Source: a bacterium
Lineage (GTDB): Bacteria; Chloroflexota; Dormibacteria; Aeolococcales; Bog-877
Assembly (NCBI GenBank): GCA_021795235.1
Contig: JAJYPP010000033.1
Span: forward strand, 1-36,439
Length of the DNA stretch: 36,439 nt
Reading direction: 5' to 3'
In this document: positions 22,338 to 31,136 of the stretch, piece after piece
Layout of the letters: the number at the start of each line of letters is the position of its first letter
Position numbering within the stretch: the stretch's first letter is position 1
Notes under the pieces: generated by a model
The model's database searches: none
The model's input: the letters and a program-made list of their open reading frames with translations, nothing else
What the model was told of the DNA's origin: nothing
Program-made: the position numbers and the translations under genes

Positions 22338-24761
22338 ATGGAAGAGTCGAAGGGCTTGCGGGGCACGGGCCGGGCGGCGGCCCGGCCTTGGCGGTTCCGT
22401 CGTTCAACGGCGCTGGTGATGCTGCTGGCCACGAGCGGGCTGGCGGCTCTGGCAACCGGCTGGAGCACGCCGCTGGTGACCAGGGCGGCGGACCTCTCCG
22501 CGGGGACCATCGCCTTCAGCCATGAGGTGGTGGTGGACAACCAGCGCATCGCGGGGGAGCCGAGCCTGTCCATCTCGCCCATCAAGAACAAAGCCGGACA
22601 CCACGACGTCTACATCAGCGCGCCCTACGGATTCCTCACCACCGCCAGCTTCGTGTGGAAGTCTGAGGACGGGGGCGCCAGCTTCCACCTGGTGGCCGGG
22701 CAGGCCCCGCCCCTGGGCAAGCCCCAGACCTGCGCCGGTGGGGGGGACAGCAGCATCGTCAACGACAAGGCCGGCAACCTATACTTCGCCGACCTTCAGG
22801 GGCTGACCAATGTCAGCGCCAGCGTGTCTACCGACGGGGGCCGTTCCTTCACCACCACCTGCGACGCCGCCTCGAGTACGGCTGTCGACCGCCCCTGGCT
22901 ATCCGTGTACGGCAATCCGCTCACCACCGGCCGCGAGTACATGACCGTGGACCAGGTCGCTCAGTGCACCCTCAACTGCGGGCTCGGGCAGGCCTCGACC
23001 AGCCAGGTCGGATCCAACCAGGTGGAGGTGACCGAGACCTCCGGCACCAATGCCCAGAACCAGGTCTTCTCCCCGGCCCAGGCGATCGAGCCGGACGGGA
23101 TCGTGGGCGGCACCGTCGTCAACCAGCAGACCGGCCGACTCTACATCTCCCACACCGCCTACACCACCCACAAAGGGACGCTGGTCGGCGGCAGCGACGT
23201 CAACGGGACCGACAACGCCGTGGTGGTGGACACCTTCCCGACCGGGTACTCGGGCACCCCCGTCCTTCCCGGCACGGCGGTGTCGGTCTGCAGGCCCTAC
23301 AACGCTGGGGGCCCCTGCTACAGCTCCACCGTCTACGCCGCCCCGCTGAACCAGAGCGGGACCAGCACGGCCACGACCGGTCAGGACTTCAGCCCGCCCG
23401 CCATCGACAGTGCCGGCAACGTCTACGTGGTCTGGGCCCAGGCGCCGGTGAACGGCTCCGGGGTCATCGACGGCCCCAGCGTGATCTACCTCTCGGTATC
23501 GACCGACAACGGCCACAAGTGGAGCAAGCCCTACGACATCAGCCAGTCGGTGCCGTCGCTCCAGACCAATGTCTTCCCCTGGGTGGCGGCGGGAGGACGG
23601 GGGAAGGTGGACGTGGTCTGGTACGGCACCCCGGCTCTGAAGGGGTGCTCCTCGACCGCTGGGTGCGGGTCGTCCACCACCCAAGGCCCCTGGAACGTGT
23701 ACATGGCCCAGAGCCTGAACCTGGTCGGGTCAAATGGTGCCGCCAACCCTGACCCCCACTTTGCGGTCACCAAGGTCACCGAGTACTCCAACCACTACGG
23801 GGCCATCTGCACCTTTGGGATCGGCTGCAGCACCGGCGGGGACCGTGGGCTGCTCGACTTCATTCAGGTCCAGGTCGGCCCGAGTGGGGCGGCCTACGTG
23901 ACCTGGGCGGACGCCGCCAACACCAACGCCCAGGGGAGCACCTCGTCCGCCGTGATCGGGTTCTCCCGGCAGGTGAGCGGCCCGGGGCTCTATGGAGGGA
24001 TGGTCGCCGGGACGCCCCCCGCCTACAACTGCTCGTCCGGGTCAGCGAGCGCCTACTACTCCGCCCTGGGCTCGGAGACCAAGGCCCCCGCCAGTCTGGA
24101 CCTGGTCCAGGCGCCGACCGCCTCCTGCATCGCGCAACCGAACGCCCAGGGCAACTACGTGGTGACGATGCGCGTGTCGTCGCTGGCCAGCCTGGCGGTA
24201 CCGAGCACTTTGGGCGGTCCAAACGCGGTCTGGCTCACCCGTTGGGAGCTGCCGACCCCGATGGGTCAGCGCAGTCTCACCAACCAAGGTCACATCTTCT
24301 ACGCGGCCATGGAGTCGAAATCTGGCGCGGCCCCCACCTTCTACGCCGGGGAGACCTCGACCCTCCAGGCGGCGAGCCAGTCAGCGACCCAGCAGGGCTT
24401 CATGCTCACCTATCCGCCCACCCACCAGGTCGGCGGCACCTACGACAAGACCACGGGGACCATCACCATCACGGTGCCGGCCAAGGATGTCGGCAATCCC
24501 GCCGGAGCCGCGCTGCAGCTCTACAGCGTCACCGGCCTGACCGCCACCCAGACGCAGGCCTCGTCCACCGGCGGCGCGATCTTCAACCAGATCGACGCCA
24601 CCGCCCCTTACGACCTGCTGCCGAGCGGTCCCCAGCCCGCGCTCCCGGAGGCACCGTGGCTTCCGGCCCTGCTCCTGGTGGCGGCGGCGGTCGTGGCCGT
24701 CCCTCAGATCCGGCGACGCTGGATGACGCGGGCTGAGAAGCCGGCGGCCGGTCGGGACTGA
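22338..24761 (+). CDS. Secreted Asp-box (sialidase-fold) propeller protein with C-terminal sorting-type anchor
   Basis: An 807-residue exported protein. A signal helix (about 24-42, STALVMLLATSGLAALATGW) precedes a beta-propeller-like region with at least three Asp-boxes: SEDGGASF (109-116), STDGGRSF (164-171) and STDNGHKW (about 388-395). These are structural motifs of sialidase/BNR propellers; the Arg triad of true sialidases was not found, so enzyme activity is unproven. A beta-rich domain follows from about 600. The tail LPEAPWLPALLLVAAAVVAV then QIRRRW gives motif, helix and Arg cluster as in the peptidase at 17701. AAAGGA just before ATG 22338 supports the start; a longer frame from 22227 lacks a signal at its N-terminus. 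Likely a surface binding or glycan-processing protein. Confidence 0.8.
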   Translation: MEESKGLRGTGRAAARPWRFRRSTALVMLLATSGLAALATGWSTPLVTRAADLSAGTIAFSHEVVVDNQRIAGEPSLSISPIKNKAGHHDVYISAPYGFLTTASFVWKSEDGGASFHLVAGQAPPLGKPQTCAGGGDSSIVNDKAGNLYFADLQGLTNVSASVSTDGGRSFTTTCDAASSTAVDRPWLSVYGNPLTTGREYMTVDQVAQCTLNCGLGQASTSQVGSNQVEVTETSGTNAQNQVFSPAQAIEPDGIVGGTVVNQQTGRLYISHTAYTTHKGTLVGGSDVNGTDNAVVVDTFPTGYSGTPVLPGTAVSVCRPYNAGGPCYSSTVYAAPLNQSGTSTATTGQDFSPPAIDSAGNVYVVWAQAPVNGSGVIDGPSVIYLSVSTDNGHKWSKPYDISQSVPSLQTNVFPWVAAGGRGKVDVVWYGTPALKGCSSTAGCGSSTTQGPWNVYMAQSLNLVGSNGAANPDPHFAVTKVTEYSNHYGAICTFGIGCSTGGDRGLLDFIQVQVGPSGAAYVTWADAANTNAQGSTSSAVIGFSRQVSGPGLYGGMVAGTPPAYNCSSGSASAYYSALGSETKAPASLDLVQAPTASCIAQPNAQGNYVVTMRVSSLASLAVPSTLGGPNAVWLTRWELPTPMGQRSLTNQGHIFYAAMESKSGAAPTFYAGETSTLQAASQSATQQGFMLTYPPTHQVGGTYDKTTGTITITVPAKDVGNPAGAALQLYSVTGLTATQTQASSTGGAIFNQIDATAPYDLLPSGPQPALPEAPWLPALLLVAAAVVAVPQIRRRWMTRAEKPAAGRD

Positions 24762-24945
24762 GCCGTGGCCGGGAGCAACGCATCCGCTCGCCCGCTCGTT
24801 ACCACCTGCCTTCCTTCCAGGGGCCCGGGCCAGACCGGTCCGGGCCCCGTCGAGGGGCGGCTCCCAGCCTGGCCCGGCCGCGACGGCCGACGCGCGGCGG
24901 TTGCGGTGCCGGCCGAGTCCCATCAGCACTTCAGGGCGGCGGTCC

Positions 24946-26676
24946 ATGGCTGACGCTGCCCACGTCACCACCCGGGAGCCGGGTTCCAGACGGGCCGGAG
25001 CGGCCGCCTACCACTACACCCTGGCGACATTCCTGGACAACCTGGGGCTGAACACCCCCCTGGCCTACCTGCCGCTGCTGCCCGTGATCGCGGTCTGGGC
25101 GAGCTGGGAGGCGGCGGGCAGGTTCCGGGGCGCCACCCCGCCGATCCGGGACCGCCAGCTGGACCACATCCTGGGGATCCCGCTGCTGCTGATCGCGCTC
25201 TTCCTGATCACCATCACCCCGGTCCTCTGGGGCACCTTCTACTGGGCGCTGCGACCCGACGTCCTCTCCTTCGCCCTCTTCGTCACCGGGGCGGTGATAC
25301 TCGCCTACGGATTGGGCTGGGCCTGGCGCATGCGGGCCCCACTCCTGCTCCTGTTCCTGATGTGGCCGGCGCTCTACATCGGGGTGATGTCAGGCGTGCT
25401 GGCCTGGTTCGTACACGCCACGGACGCGGTGCTGGGGTTGCTCACGACCCACCTCCCGCTGGGGGTTTCCCAGGTCGCGGGCAGCCCCTCGTTGCTGGCG
25501 GTTCATCCCGCCACAGGGCCGGTCCTGCAGGTCAGCGTCAGCGCCGCCTGCGCCGGCGGGGACGGGGTCCTGGGCTTCCTCCTCATCGGGGGGGCGTTGA
25601 TGACCGCCGTCGACGGTCCTATCCTGGGCCGCCTGTTCTGGCTTGCCGCCGGCGTCCTCATGACCTTCATCCTCAACGTGGGCCGGATCGTGGCGATCGT
25701 CCTGGTCGCCGGGGCGGGGCATCCGGCGTTCGCGTTGGGGGGCTTCCATGCGGTCGTCGGGCTGGTCCTGTTCGGCCTGGGGGTGGCGGGCATGCTGTGG
25801 TTGCTGCCCGCCTTCGGGCTGTCGCGGACGGCCGGGTTGGGGCGGACGGCGCGGGCGCTGGCCGTCGAGCCAGGGCCGCGTGCGCCGGGCGCCCCAGCGC
25901 CGGGGGTCAGGTGGCCCAGTCAACTCACTGCGGTTCGGGGACCGAGCCTGAGACGGGCCTCCAAGGGGGTGACCGTCCTGCTCGGGCTCGGCCTCTTTCT
26001 CGCCGCCGACCAGTCGCTCGGGGTCTACGCCCGCTTCGCCAACGGCTCGGGCTCACCCACGGTGGCGGCCATGACGGCAAGCACCGCCGTGCCCAACGGT
26101 TGGCAGCTTGGGCTGCTCGCCAGCTACCCCTGGGGGACCGAGTACTTCGGCCCCGGCTCGTCGTACGTCCGCTACCAGCTGGTCCATGCCGGAGGGATCA
26201 GCGGCGACTCGGTGCTGTGGGCGGACGTGGTGACCACCTCCGACCACAGCGCCCTGCTGACCTATTCCGTGGAGAACTGCTTCCTCTTCCACAACTACCA
26301 CATCGTCAGCGCCCGCACGGTGGATCTGGGGCACGGCGTCACCGCCCTCCTGCTCAACTACTCCGACCCGGCCGTCCACGGACGGTGGGCGACCGTGACC
26401 TGGACCTGGCCGGTGACGGTCGCCGGAACCACCTCCTACGAGCGGATCGAATTGACATCCCCTCTGGTCTCGGGTCAGCAGGTGGTGCCGAACCTGCAGC
26501 CGTCCGGGGGGGCGGTCCGGAACGTGGTGGTGGCGGTGGAGAACTTCTTCAACAGCGGATCGAATCCCAGGCAGACCGCTCAGAACCGCGCATTCTGGGG
26601 GGCGGACGCCGCCTTGGAGTCCTTCGGGGCCAGGTTTGTGGCCCGGTCGGTCGCCCGCCCGGCGACCAGGGTGTGA
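24946..26676 (+). CDS. Exosortase with fused EpsI-like C-terminal domain
   Basis: A 576-residue membrane protein of the exosortase/archaeosortase family, transpeptidase-like enzymes that cut C-terminal sorting signals. The first 290 residues hold about eight membrane helices and the catalytic trio: Cys202 in VSVSAACAGGDGVLGFLLIG, Arg247 in FILNVGRIVAIVL and His268 in GGFHAVVGLVLFGLG. After a linker and another helix (about 341-358), residues 375-560 form an extracytoplasmic domain (YSVENCFLFHNYHIVSARTV, HGRWATVTWTWPV) that recalls EpsI/DUF3485, often fused to or encoded beside exosortases. ATG 24946 was chosen; TTG 24901 is an alternative. Its neighbours at 17701, 22338 and 32479 carry matching tails and are likely substrates. 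Confidence 0.85.
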   Translation: MADAAHVTTREPGSRRAGAAAYHYTLATFLDNLGLNTPLAYLPLLPVIAVWASWEAAGRFRGATPPIRDRQLDHILGIPLLLIALFLITITPVLWGTFYWALRPDVLSFALFVTGAVILAYGLGWAWRMRAPLLLLFLMWPALYIGVMSGVLAWFVHATDAVLGLLTTHLPLGVSQVAGSPSLLAVHPATGPVLQVSVSAACAGGDGVLGFLLIGGALMTAVDGPILGRLFWLAAGVLMTFILNVGRIVAIVLVAGAGHPAFALGGFHAVVGLVLFGLGVAGMLWLLPAFGLSRTAGLGRTARALAVEPGPRAPGAPAPGVRWPSQLTAVRGPSLRRASKGVTVLLGLGLFLAADQSLGVYARFANGSGSPTVAAMTASTAVPNGWQLGLLASYPWGTEYFGPGSSYVRYQLVHAGGISGDSVLWADVVTTSDHSALLTYSVENCFLFHNYHIVSARTVDLGHGVTALLLNYSDPAVHGRWATVTWTWPVTVAGTTSYERIELTSPLVSGQQVVPNLQPSGGAVRNVVVAVENFFNSGSNPRQTAQNRAFWGADAALESFGARFVARSVARPATRV

Positions 26677-26844
26677 CCGTGGGCCTTGCGGTGCGACGCT
26701 CAGCCTCCCGGAGTGGCTCGTATGGCGACATGCCGGCGGCACCCACGGCTTCGCCGCAGGGAGCGGCCTGCCGACTCCCGGCCCTGCGTCCGTCCGGCCT
26801 GCCACCGACTGGCGGGAGAGGCCGCGGGAGGAAGGTGCGGCGCG

Positions 26845-29439
26845 ATGGGCGGCTGCCGGCTGGGCGGGTCGGTGCCCATGACTGAGACCGCCCGGCTCGG
26901 GGAGAGGCTGGTGGCGCGGCAGGCCCTGGCGCCCGAGGATCTGGACGTCGCACTGCGTCTCCAGTCCGCCCAGCAGGTGCGCCTCGGTGAATGCCTGGTG
27001 GCGGAGGGTCTGGCAGCCGAGGAGGATGTCTGGGAGGAGCTCGCCGCCGGCTGGCAGGTGGCGGTGGCCGGCCTCGCCGCAGCCGGCGTGGACCGGCACT
27101 GCGCCACTCTGCTGGACCCGGCTGCCGCCCACCGGCTCCAGGTGGTGCCCTTCAAGCGGGCCCATGGCAAGCTCTGGATCGCGGCGGTGGATCCCAGAGA
27201 CCAGGCGATGCGGGCTGAGGTCACAGCCGCGGTGGGAGAGCCGGTGCGGTGGTTCGCCGCCTGCCCCACCGCGATCCGCCAGGCCCAGCTCTCACTGTTC
27301 CGGGACGCGATCCTCAAGAACGCGCTCACAACTCTGAAGGACAGTCCCTGGGACGCCTCTGCCGAGGAGCAGCTCACCTCCCGCCAGCGGCAGTTCGCGC
27401 TGGGACTCTGCGCGCTGGCCGTGGTCGGCCTGATCGTCTGGAGGGGAGCGGCCCTGATCGCGCTGATGGGTCTTCTGACCGTCGCTTACGCGCTCTGGCT
27501 GGCCTACCGGACCAGGGTGATCGTCAGGGGCGCCAAGGTCGGAGCCGGTGAGTACGTGGCCGCCGCCGAGCTTCATGGCCTCAGCGACCTTCCCGTCTAC
27601 ACCGTGCTTTGTCCCATCTACCGCGAGGCCAGCGTGCTCCCGGAGCTGTTGCAGAATCTGCAGTCGCTCGACTACCCGCGGTCCAAACTGGACGTCAAGC
27701 TGCTGGTGGAAGAGGACGACCAAGAGACCAGGGACGGGCTGGCGCAGCAGCGGGTGCCGCCCTTCTGCGAGGTGCTGCTGGTCCCCAAGTCGGGCCCCCG
27801 CACCAAGCCCAAGGCGTGCGACTACGGCCTGCAGTTCGCCCGCGGAGAGTACCTGGTGATCTTCGACGCCGAGGATCGCCCGGAGCCGGACCAGCTCAAG
27901 AAGGCGGTGGCCGTCTTCCGGCGCCATGCCGGCGAGGAGGGCAGGCCGGTGGGCTGCGTCCAGGCCCGGCTGGCGTACCACAACGCCAGCCAGAACTGGC
28001 TGACCGGGTGGTTTGCCCTGGAGTACCTCAGCTGGTTCGACTACTTCCTCCCCGGGCTGGTCAGCCTGGGACTGCCCGTCCCGCTCGGGGGTAGCTCCAA
28101 CCACTTCCCCATCGCGGCCCTGCGCCAGGTCGGCTCCTGGGACCCCTTCAACGTCACCGAGGACGCCGACCTCGGGGTGCGGCTGCACCGCGCCGGCTAC
28201 CGCACCCTGATCGTCGACTCGGTGACCTGGGAGGAGGCGAACAGCGAGTTCGTCAACTGGATCAAGCAGCGCTCGCGCTGGAGCAAGGGCTACTTCGTCA
28301 CCTGGGCGGTGAACATGCGCCACCCGGTGCAGCTCTGGCGGGATATCGGTTGGCATGCTTGGCTGTCGGTCCAGCTGACCCTGGCCGGGACCTATGTCAC
28401 CGCTGTGCTCAACCTGGTGCTGTGGAGCCTGATGGTGGTCTGGGTTCTGGGCCAGCCCACCGCGGTGGCGGCTCTCTTCCCGCCCGAGTTCTACTACCTG
28501 GCGCTGCTGGAGCTGCTGCTGGGCAACTTCTTCTTCGTGTACGTGACCGTCTGGTGCGCCACCGAAAGCGGCGCCTTCGGTCTCACCCGGCTCGCCCTCA
28601 CCTACCCGGCCTACTGGGTGATGATGAGCATCGCCGCACTCAAGGCCAGCTTCCAGCTCCTCACCAACCACGTCTACTGGGAGAAGACCGTGCACGGGCT
28701 GACGCCACCCAGGCCGGGTTCGGGAATGGGCGGCGGCCGGGCGGCGGAGCTAAGTGGGCGGCCCCAAGCCGTCCCCCAGGCCGCGATCGCGGCTCAGGGG
28801 TCGGTGGCTGCTGGAGCCGATCCGGCCTCCTCCGGCCGCCGCTGGGTCGCGCAATCGACCACCGTGGTGGGGATGGCCGCCGTGGTGGCCGCCACCTGGG
28901 CGTCGCTGGCGGCATCGGGCTCGGCGCCCGTCCGCCACGGCCGGGACACGGTCTCCGCGATGTCCCCGGCGGTGGCCGCGAAGGGGGGAGTCCTGGCGGC
29001 GAACGTGCGGCCGGGCCTGCATCCGCTGGAGGTCAGGGCCCCGCGGGTGATGGGCGGGGCCCCCACCGGCTCCGGTTCGCAATCGCGATCACCGTCGGAG
29101 TCGGCCACATCGCCTCCCGCGCCCGGTGGCTCGCCCGCGCCGGCATCCAGCTCGCCGCCCGCGCCGGCTCCCAGCGGTTCGTCCTCAGCGGTATCCGCCA
29201 CGCCATCGCCGACGTCGCCGCTGCCGCTTCCGACCACTTCCCCGCTACCGCTGCCCACCACCTCGCCACTGCCGCTGCCGACCACCTCGCCACTGCCGCT
29301 GCCGACCACGTCGCCGCTGCCGGTCCCGACCACCCCGCCACTGCCGGTGCCTACCACCCCAGCCCTGCCGCTCCTCGCCCCAACCCTGGTAGCGGGTGTC
29401 AGAAGGCTCAAGCGCCGCGACGTCACGACCGCGCCGTGA
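26845..29439 (+). CDS. Glycosyltransferase family 2 with N-terminal MshEN domain and Pro-rich repeat tail
   Basis: An 864-residue processive-type glycosyltransferase. Residues 12-150 (ARLGERLVARQALAPEDLDV, QQVRLGECLVAEGLAAEEDV) form a GspE-N/MshEN domain, a fold that can bind cyclic di-GMP. Two membrane helices and the GT2 core follow: LLVEEDDQETRD, the DxD in VIFDAEDRPEPDQLKK, VTEDADLGVRLHRAGY, and QRSRW near 28264, as in cellulose-synthase-like enzymes. More helices (28380-28680), one last helix (about 28860-28915) and a Ser/Pro tail with six octad repeats then come before VRRLKRR. GGGAGGAAGG nine bases before ATG 26845 supports this start; ATG 26878 is possible. The next gene overlaps the stop by 4 bp. 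Confidence 0.85.
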   Translation: MGGCRLGGSVPMTETARLGERLVARQALAPEDLDVALRLQSAQQVRLGECLVAEGLAAEEDVWEELAAGWQVAVAGLAAAGVDRHCATLLDPAAAHRLQVVPFKRAHGKLWIAAVDPRDQAMRAEVTAAVGEPVRWFAACPTAIRQAQLSLFRDAILKNALTTLKDSPWDASAEEQLTSRQRQFALGLCALAVVGLIVWRGAALIALMGLLTVAYALWLAYRTRVIVRGAKVGAGEYVAAAELHGLSDLPVYTVLCPIYREASVLPELLQNLQSLDYPRSKLDVKLLVEEDDQETRDGLAQQRVPPFCEVLLVPKSGPRTKPKACDYGLQFARGEYLVIFDAEDRPEPDQLKKAVAVFRRHAGEEGRPVGCVQARLAYHNASQNWLTGWFALEYLSWFDYFLPGLVSLGLPVPLGGSSNHFPIAALRQVGSWDPFNVTEDADLGVRLHRAGYRTLIVDSVTWEEANSEFVNWIKQRSRWSKGYFVTWAVNMRHPVQLWRDIGWHAWLSVQLTLAGTYVTAVLNLVLWSLMVVWVLGQPTAVAALFPPEFYYLALLELLLGNFFFVYVTVWCATESGAFGLTRLALTYPAYWVMMSIAALKASFQLLTNHVYWEKTVHGLTPPRPGSGMGGGRAAELSGRPQAVPQAAIAAQGSVAAGADPASSGRRWVAQSTTVVGMAAVVAATWASLAASGSAPVRHGRDTVSAMSPAVAAKGGVLAANVRPGLHPLEVRAPRVMGGAPTGSGSQSRSPSESATSPPAPGGSPAPASSSPPAPAPSGSSSAVSATPSPTSPLPLPTTSPLPLPTTSPLPLPTTSPLPLPTTSPLPVPTTPPLPVPTTPALPLLAPTLVAGVRRLKRRDVTTAP
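29215..29358 (+). repeat. Six 24-bp tandem repeats encoding SPLPLPTT octads
   Basis: In-frame 24-bp units inside the glycosyltransferase gene encode SPLPLPTT four times, then SPLPVPTT and PPLPVPTT. Units differ mostly at third codon positions. The proline-threonine rod probably spans or binds cell wall and could change in length by slippage without losing frame. Confidence 0.85.
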
Positions 29440-31136
29440 CCCTGTCCGCGCCCGCCGGCGCTGATGCGAGGACAGCTGGGAAGGTGCCTGCGGGCACGCC
29501 CGGGGCGGCGGAGGAGCCGAGACGCGTCTCCCAACCGAAGGCACTGACGCGCCCCCTTTGGAGCCGACTGGGCCGGGAATCCGTCCTGATCTTCGTCCTG
29601 GTCCTGGGTTTGAATCTGGGGGTCGCCCACGACCTGGTGTTCCACCTCGACTACATCACCGTGGACGCTCTCTCCCGGGTGGCCAACGCCTTCTTCGTGC
29701 TGTTCTCGCGCGACCCCCACCTGGCCGCCATCGGGCTGGTCTGGAACCCTTTGCCCAGCTTCCTCGAGCTGCCGCTGGTGGCCCTGAAGGGCTGGTTCCC
29801 TTGGCTGGTGAACCGGGGCTTCGCCGGCAACATCGAGACCGCCGGCTTCGGCGCCGGCGGCGCCGTGGTGATCGGGATGCTGCTGCGGGACGTGGGCGTC
29901 GGGCGGCCCCTGCGGCTGGCGATGGTGGTGGCCTGGGTGACCAATCCCATGGTCCTCCTCTACAGCGCCAACGGCATGAGCGACATCACTCTCATGTTCT
30001 TCCTGCTGCTCACCGGCCTGCTCCTGCTGCGCTGGCTGCGCCAGCCCCGCGACGTTCTGCTGGTGGGGCTCGGGAGCACGGTCGCCCTCGCCACCTTCGT
30101 GCGCTACGAGGCGATCCCGTTCGCGATCCTGGTCTTTGGGGTGATCGCGGTCAGCCAGTGGCGGTCGGGTGCTCCCCGGCGGGAGCTGGAGGCGCGGCTC
30201 CTGCTCTACGGGCTGCCGGTTGCCTTCGCGGTGCTGTTCTGGATCGGCGCCAACGCGGTCTTGATGCACAACCCGCTCTATTTCCTCAACGGCCTGTACT
30301 CCAACCTCTCCCAGCAAGGGGTCGTCAACAACGCCGGCACCGAGGCGGCCGCGCGGCTGGAGTCCTGGCCCGCCGCGACGGGTTTCGTCGCTTCGGAGGT
30401 GGTCCACCTCTATCCCGCCTACCCGCTCTGTGCGGGAGTGGCGCTGGCGGTGGCCCTGTGGCGACGGCGGGCGCTGGTCGGAGTGGCCACTCTGTTGATG
30501 ACCACGGCTCCCCTCCTGCTCGTCTTCTACCTGATCGAGAGGGGCAGCCTGAACCTCAACCTGCGCTACTTCATGAGCGTCATCCCCTTCAGCTTCGTGC
30601 TCGCCGCCTACGGGCTCGGACTGCTCCCCAAGGGATGGGTGAAGGTGGGCCTGGGGCTCACCCTGGCAGCTGCGCTCGCCCTGGGCAGCGTCTCGACTCT
30701 GGCGGCGATGAGCAGCAGCCGGGTGGGATTGCAGGAGCATCAGGTGGTGGCGGCCGCCAGGTGGAACCGCCCCCTGGCCAACGGCCTGCTCTCAGAGATG
30801 AGCTTGGGGCGAACGGTTCAACGGCTGGACCGGGGGCACCAGCTGGTCCTGATCGACTCGTTCACCGGCTTCCCCATCGTCATGGGCAGCCGGGATCCCC
30901 GGCTCTTCGTGATCACCAGCGACCTCAACTTCCAGGCGGCCCTCAGCGACCCGCAGGCGTATCACATCGGGTACTTCCTGGTCCCGGAGCCGGTCGGCAT
31001 AACCCGGCTCGATGCCATCGACCAACGCTACCCAGGCTTCTGGAGCAACGGCGGCGGCTTCGCCACCAAGGTCGCCAGCCTGGGAACGGCCGAACATTGG
31101 CGGCTCTACCGCATCACCGGGCCCGCGCCCCAATGA
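29436..31136 (+). CDS. GT-C type membrane glycosyltransferase (GT39/ArnT-like)
   Basis: A 566-residue polytopic membrane protein. After a basic N-terminus, a first helix (LIFVLVLGLNLGVAHDLVFH) leads into an acidic loop (HLDYITVDALSRVANAFFVL) where GT-C enzymes keep their catalytic Asp, then about ten more helices up to residue 430 and a soluble C-terminal part (VQRLDRGHQLVLIDSFTGFP, DPQAYHIGYFLVPEPVGITR). Such enzymes use lipid-linked sugars on the outer face. The GTG at 29436 overlaps the stop of the preceding GT2 gene, so the two are co-translated and probably work on the same glycan. The 3' end overlaps the convergent hydrolase gene by 31 bp. Confidence 0.8.
   Translation: MTLSAPAGADARTAGKVPAGTPGAAEEPRRVSQPKALTRPLWSRLGRESVLIFVLVLGLNLGVAHDLVFHLDYITVDALSRVANAFFVLFSRDPHLAAIGLVWNPLPSFLELPLVALKGWFPWLVNRGFAGNIETAGFGAGGAVVIGMLLRDVGVGRPLRLAMVVAWVTNPMVLLYSANGMSDITLMFFLLLTGLLLLRWLRQPRDVLLVGLGSTVALATFVRYEAIPFAILVFGVIAVSQWRSGAPRRELEARLLLYGLPVAFAVLFWIGANAVLMHNPLYFLNGLYSNLSQQGVVNNAGTEAAARLESWPAATGFVASEVVHLYPAYPLCAGVALAVALWRRRALVGVATLLMTTAPLLLVFYLIERGSLNLNLRYFMSVIPFSFVLAAYGLGLLPKGWVKVGLGLTLAAALALGSVSTLAAMSSSRVGLQEHQVVAAARWNRPLANGLLSEMSLGRTVQRLDRGHQLVLIDSFTGFPIVMGSRDPRLFVITSDLNFQAALSDPQAYHIGYFLVPEPVGITRLDAIDQRYPGFWSNGGGFATKVASLGTAEHWRLYRITGPAPQ

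Noticed and set aside
24002..24293. Possible small genes antisense to the Asp-box protein
   Set aside because: No ribosome-binding site or motif; the plus-strand frame continues smoothly across.
22338..24761. Calling the Asp-box protein a sialidase
   Set aside because: Asp-boxes are structural and occur in many propellers; the Arg triad, Tyr/Glu pair and FRIP motif of sialidases were not found.
29215..29358. Repeat cluster considered as a CRISPR array or non-coding satellite
   Set aside because: Units are 24 bp without spacers, stay in frame and encode a regular proline-threonine octad.
28350..29435. Upstream extension of the GT-C glycosyltransferase frame through the GT2 gene
   Set aside because: The GT2 frame carries the catalytic motifs there. 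The extension is Arg/Gly/Pro-rich shadow sequence, and the GTG at 29436 with a 4-bp overlap is the natural start.
28794..30740. A 648-codon open frame on the minus strand
   Set aside because: It overlaps two well-supported genes, has no recognisable domain and is rich in Arg, Gln and His, typical of antisense frames at this GC content.
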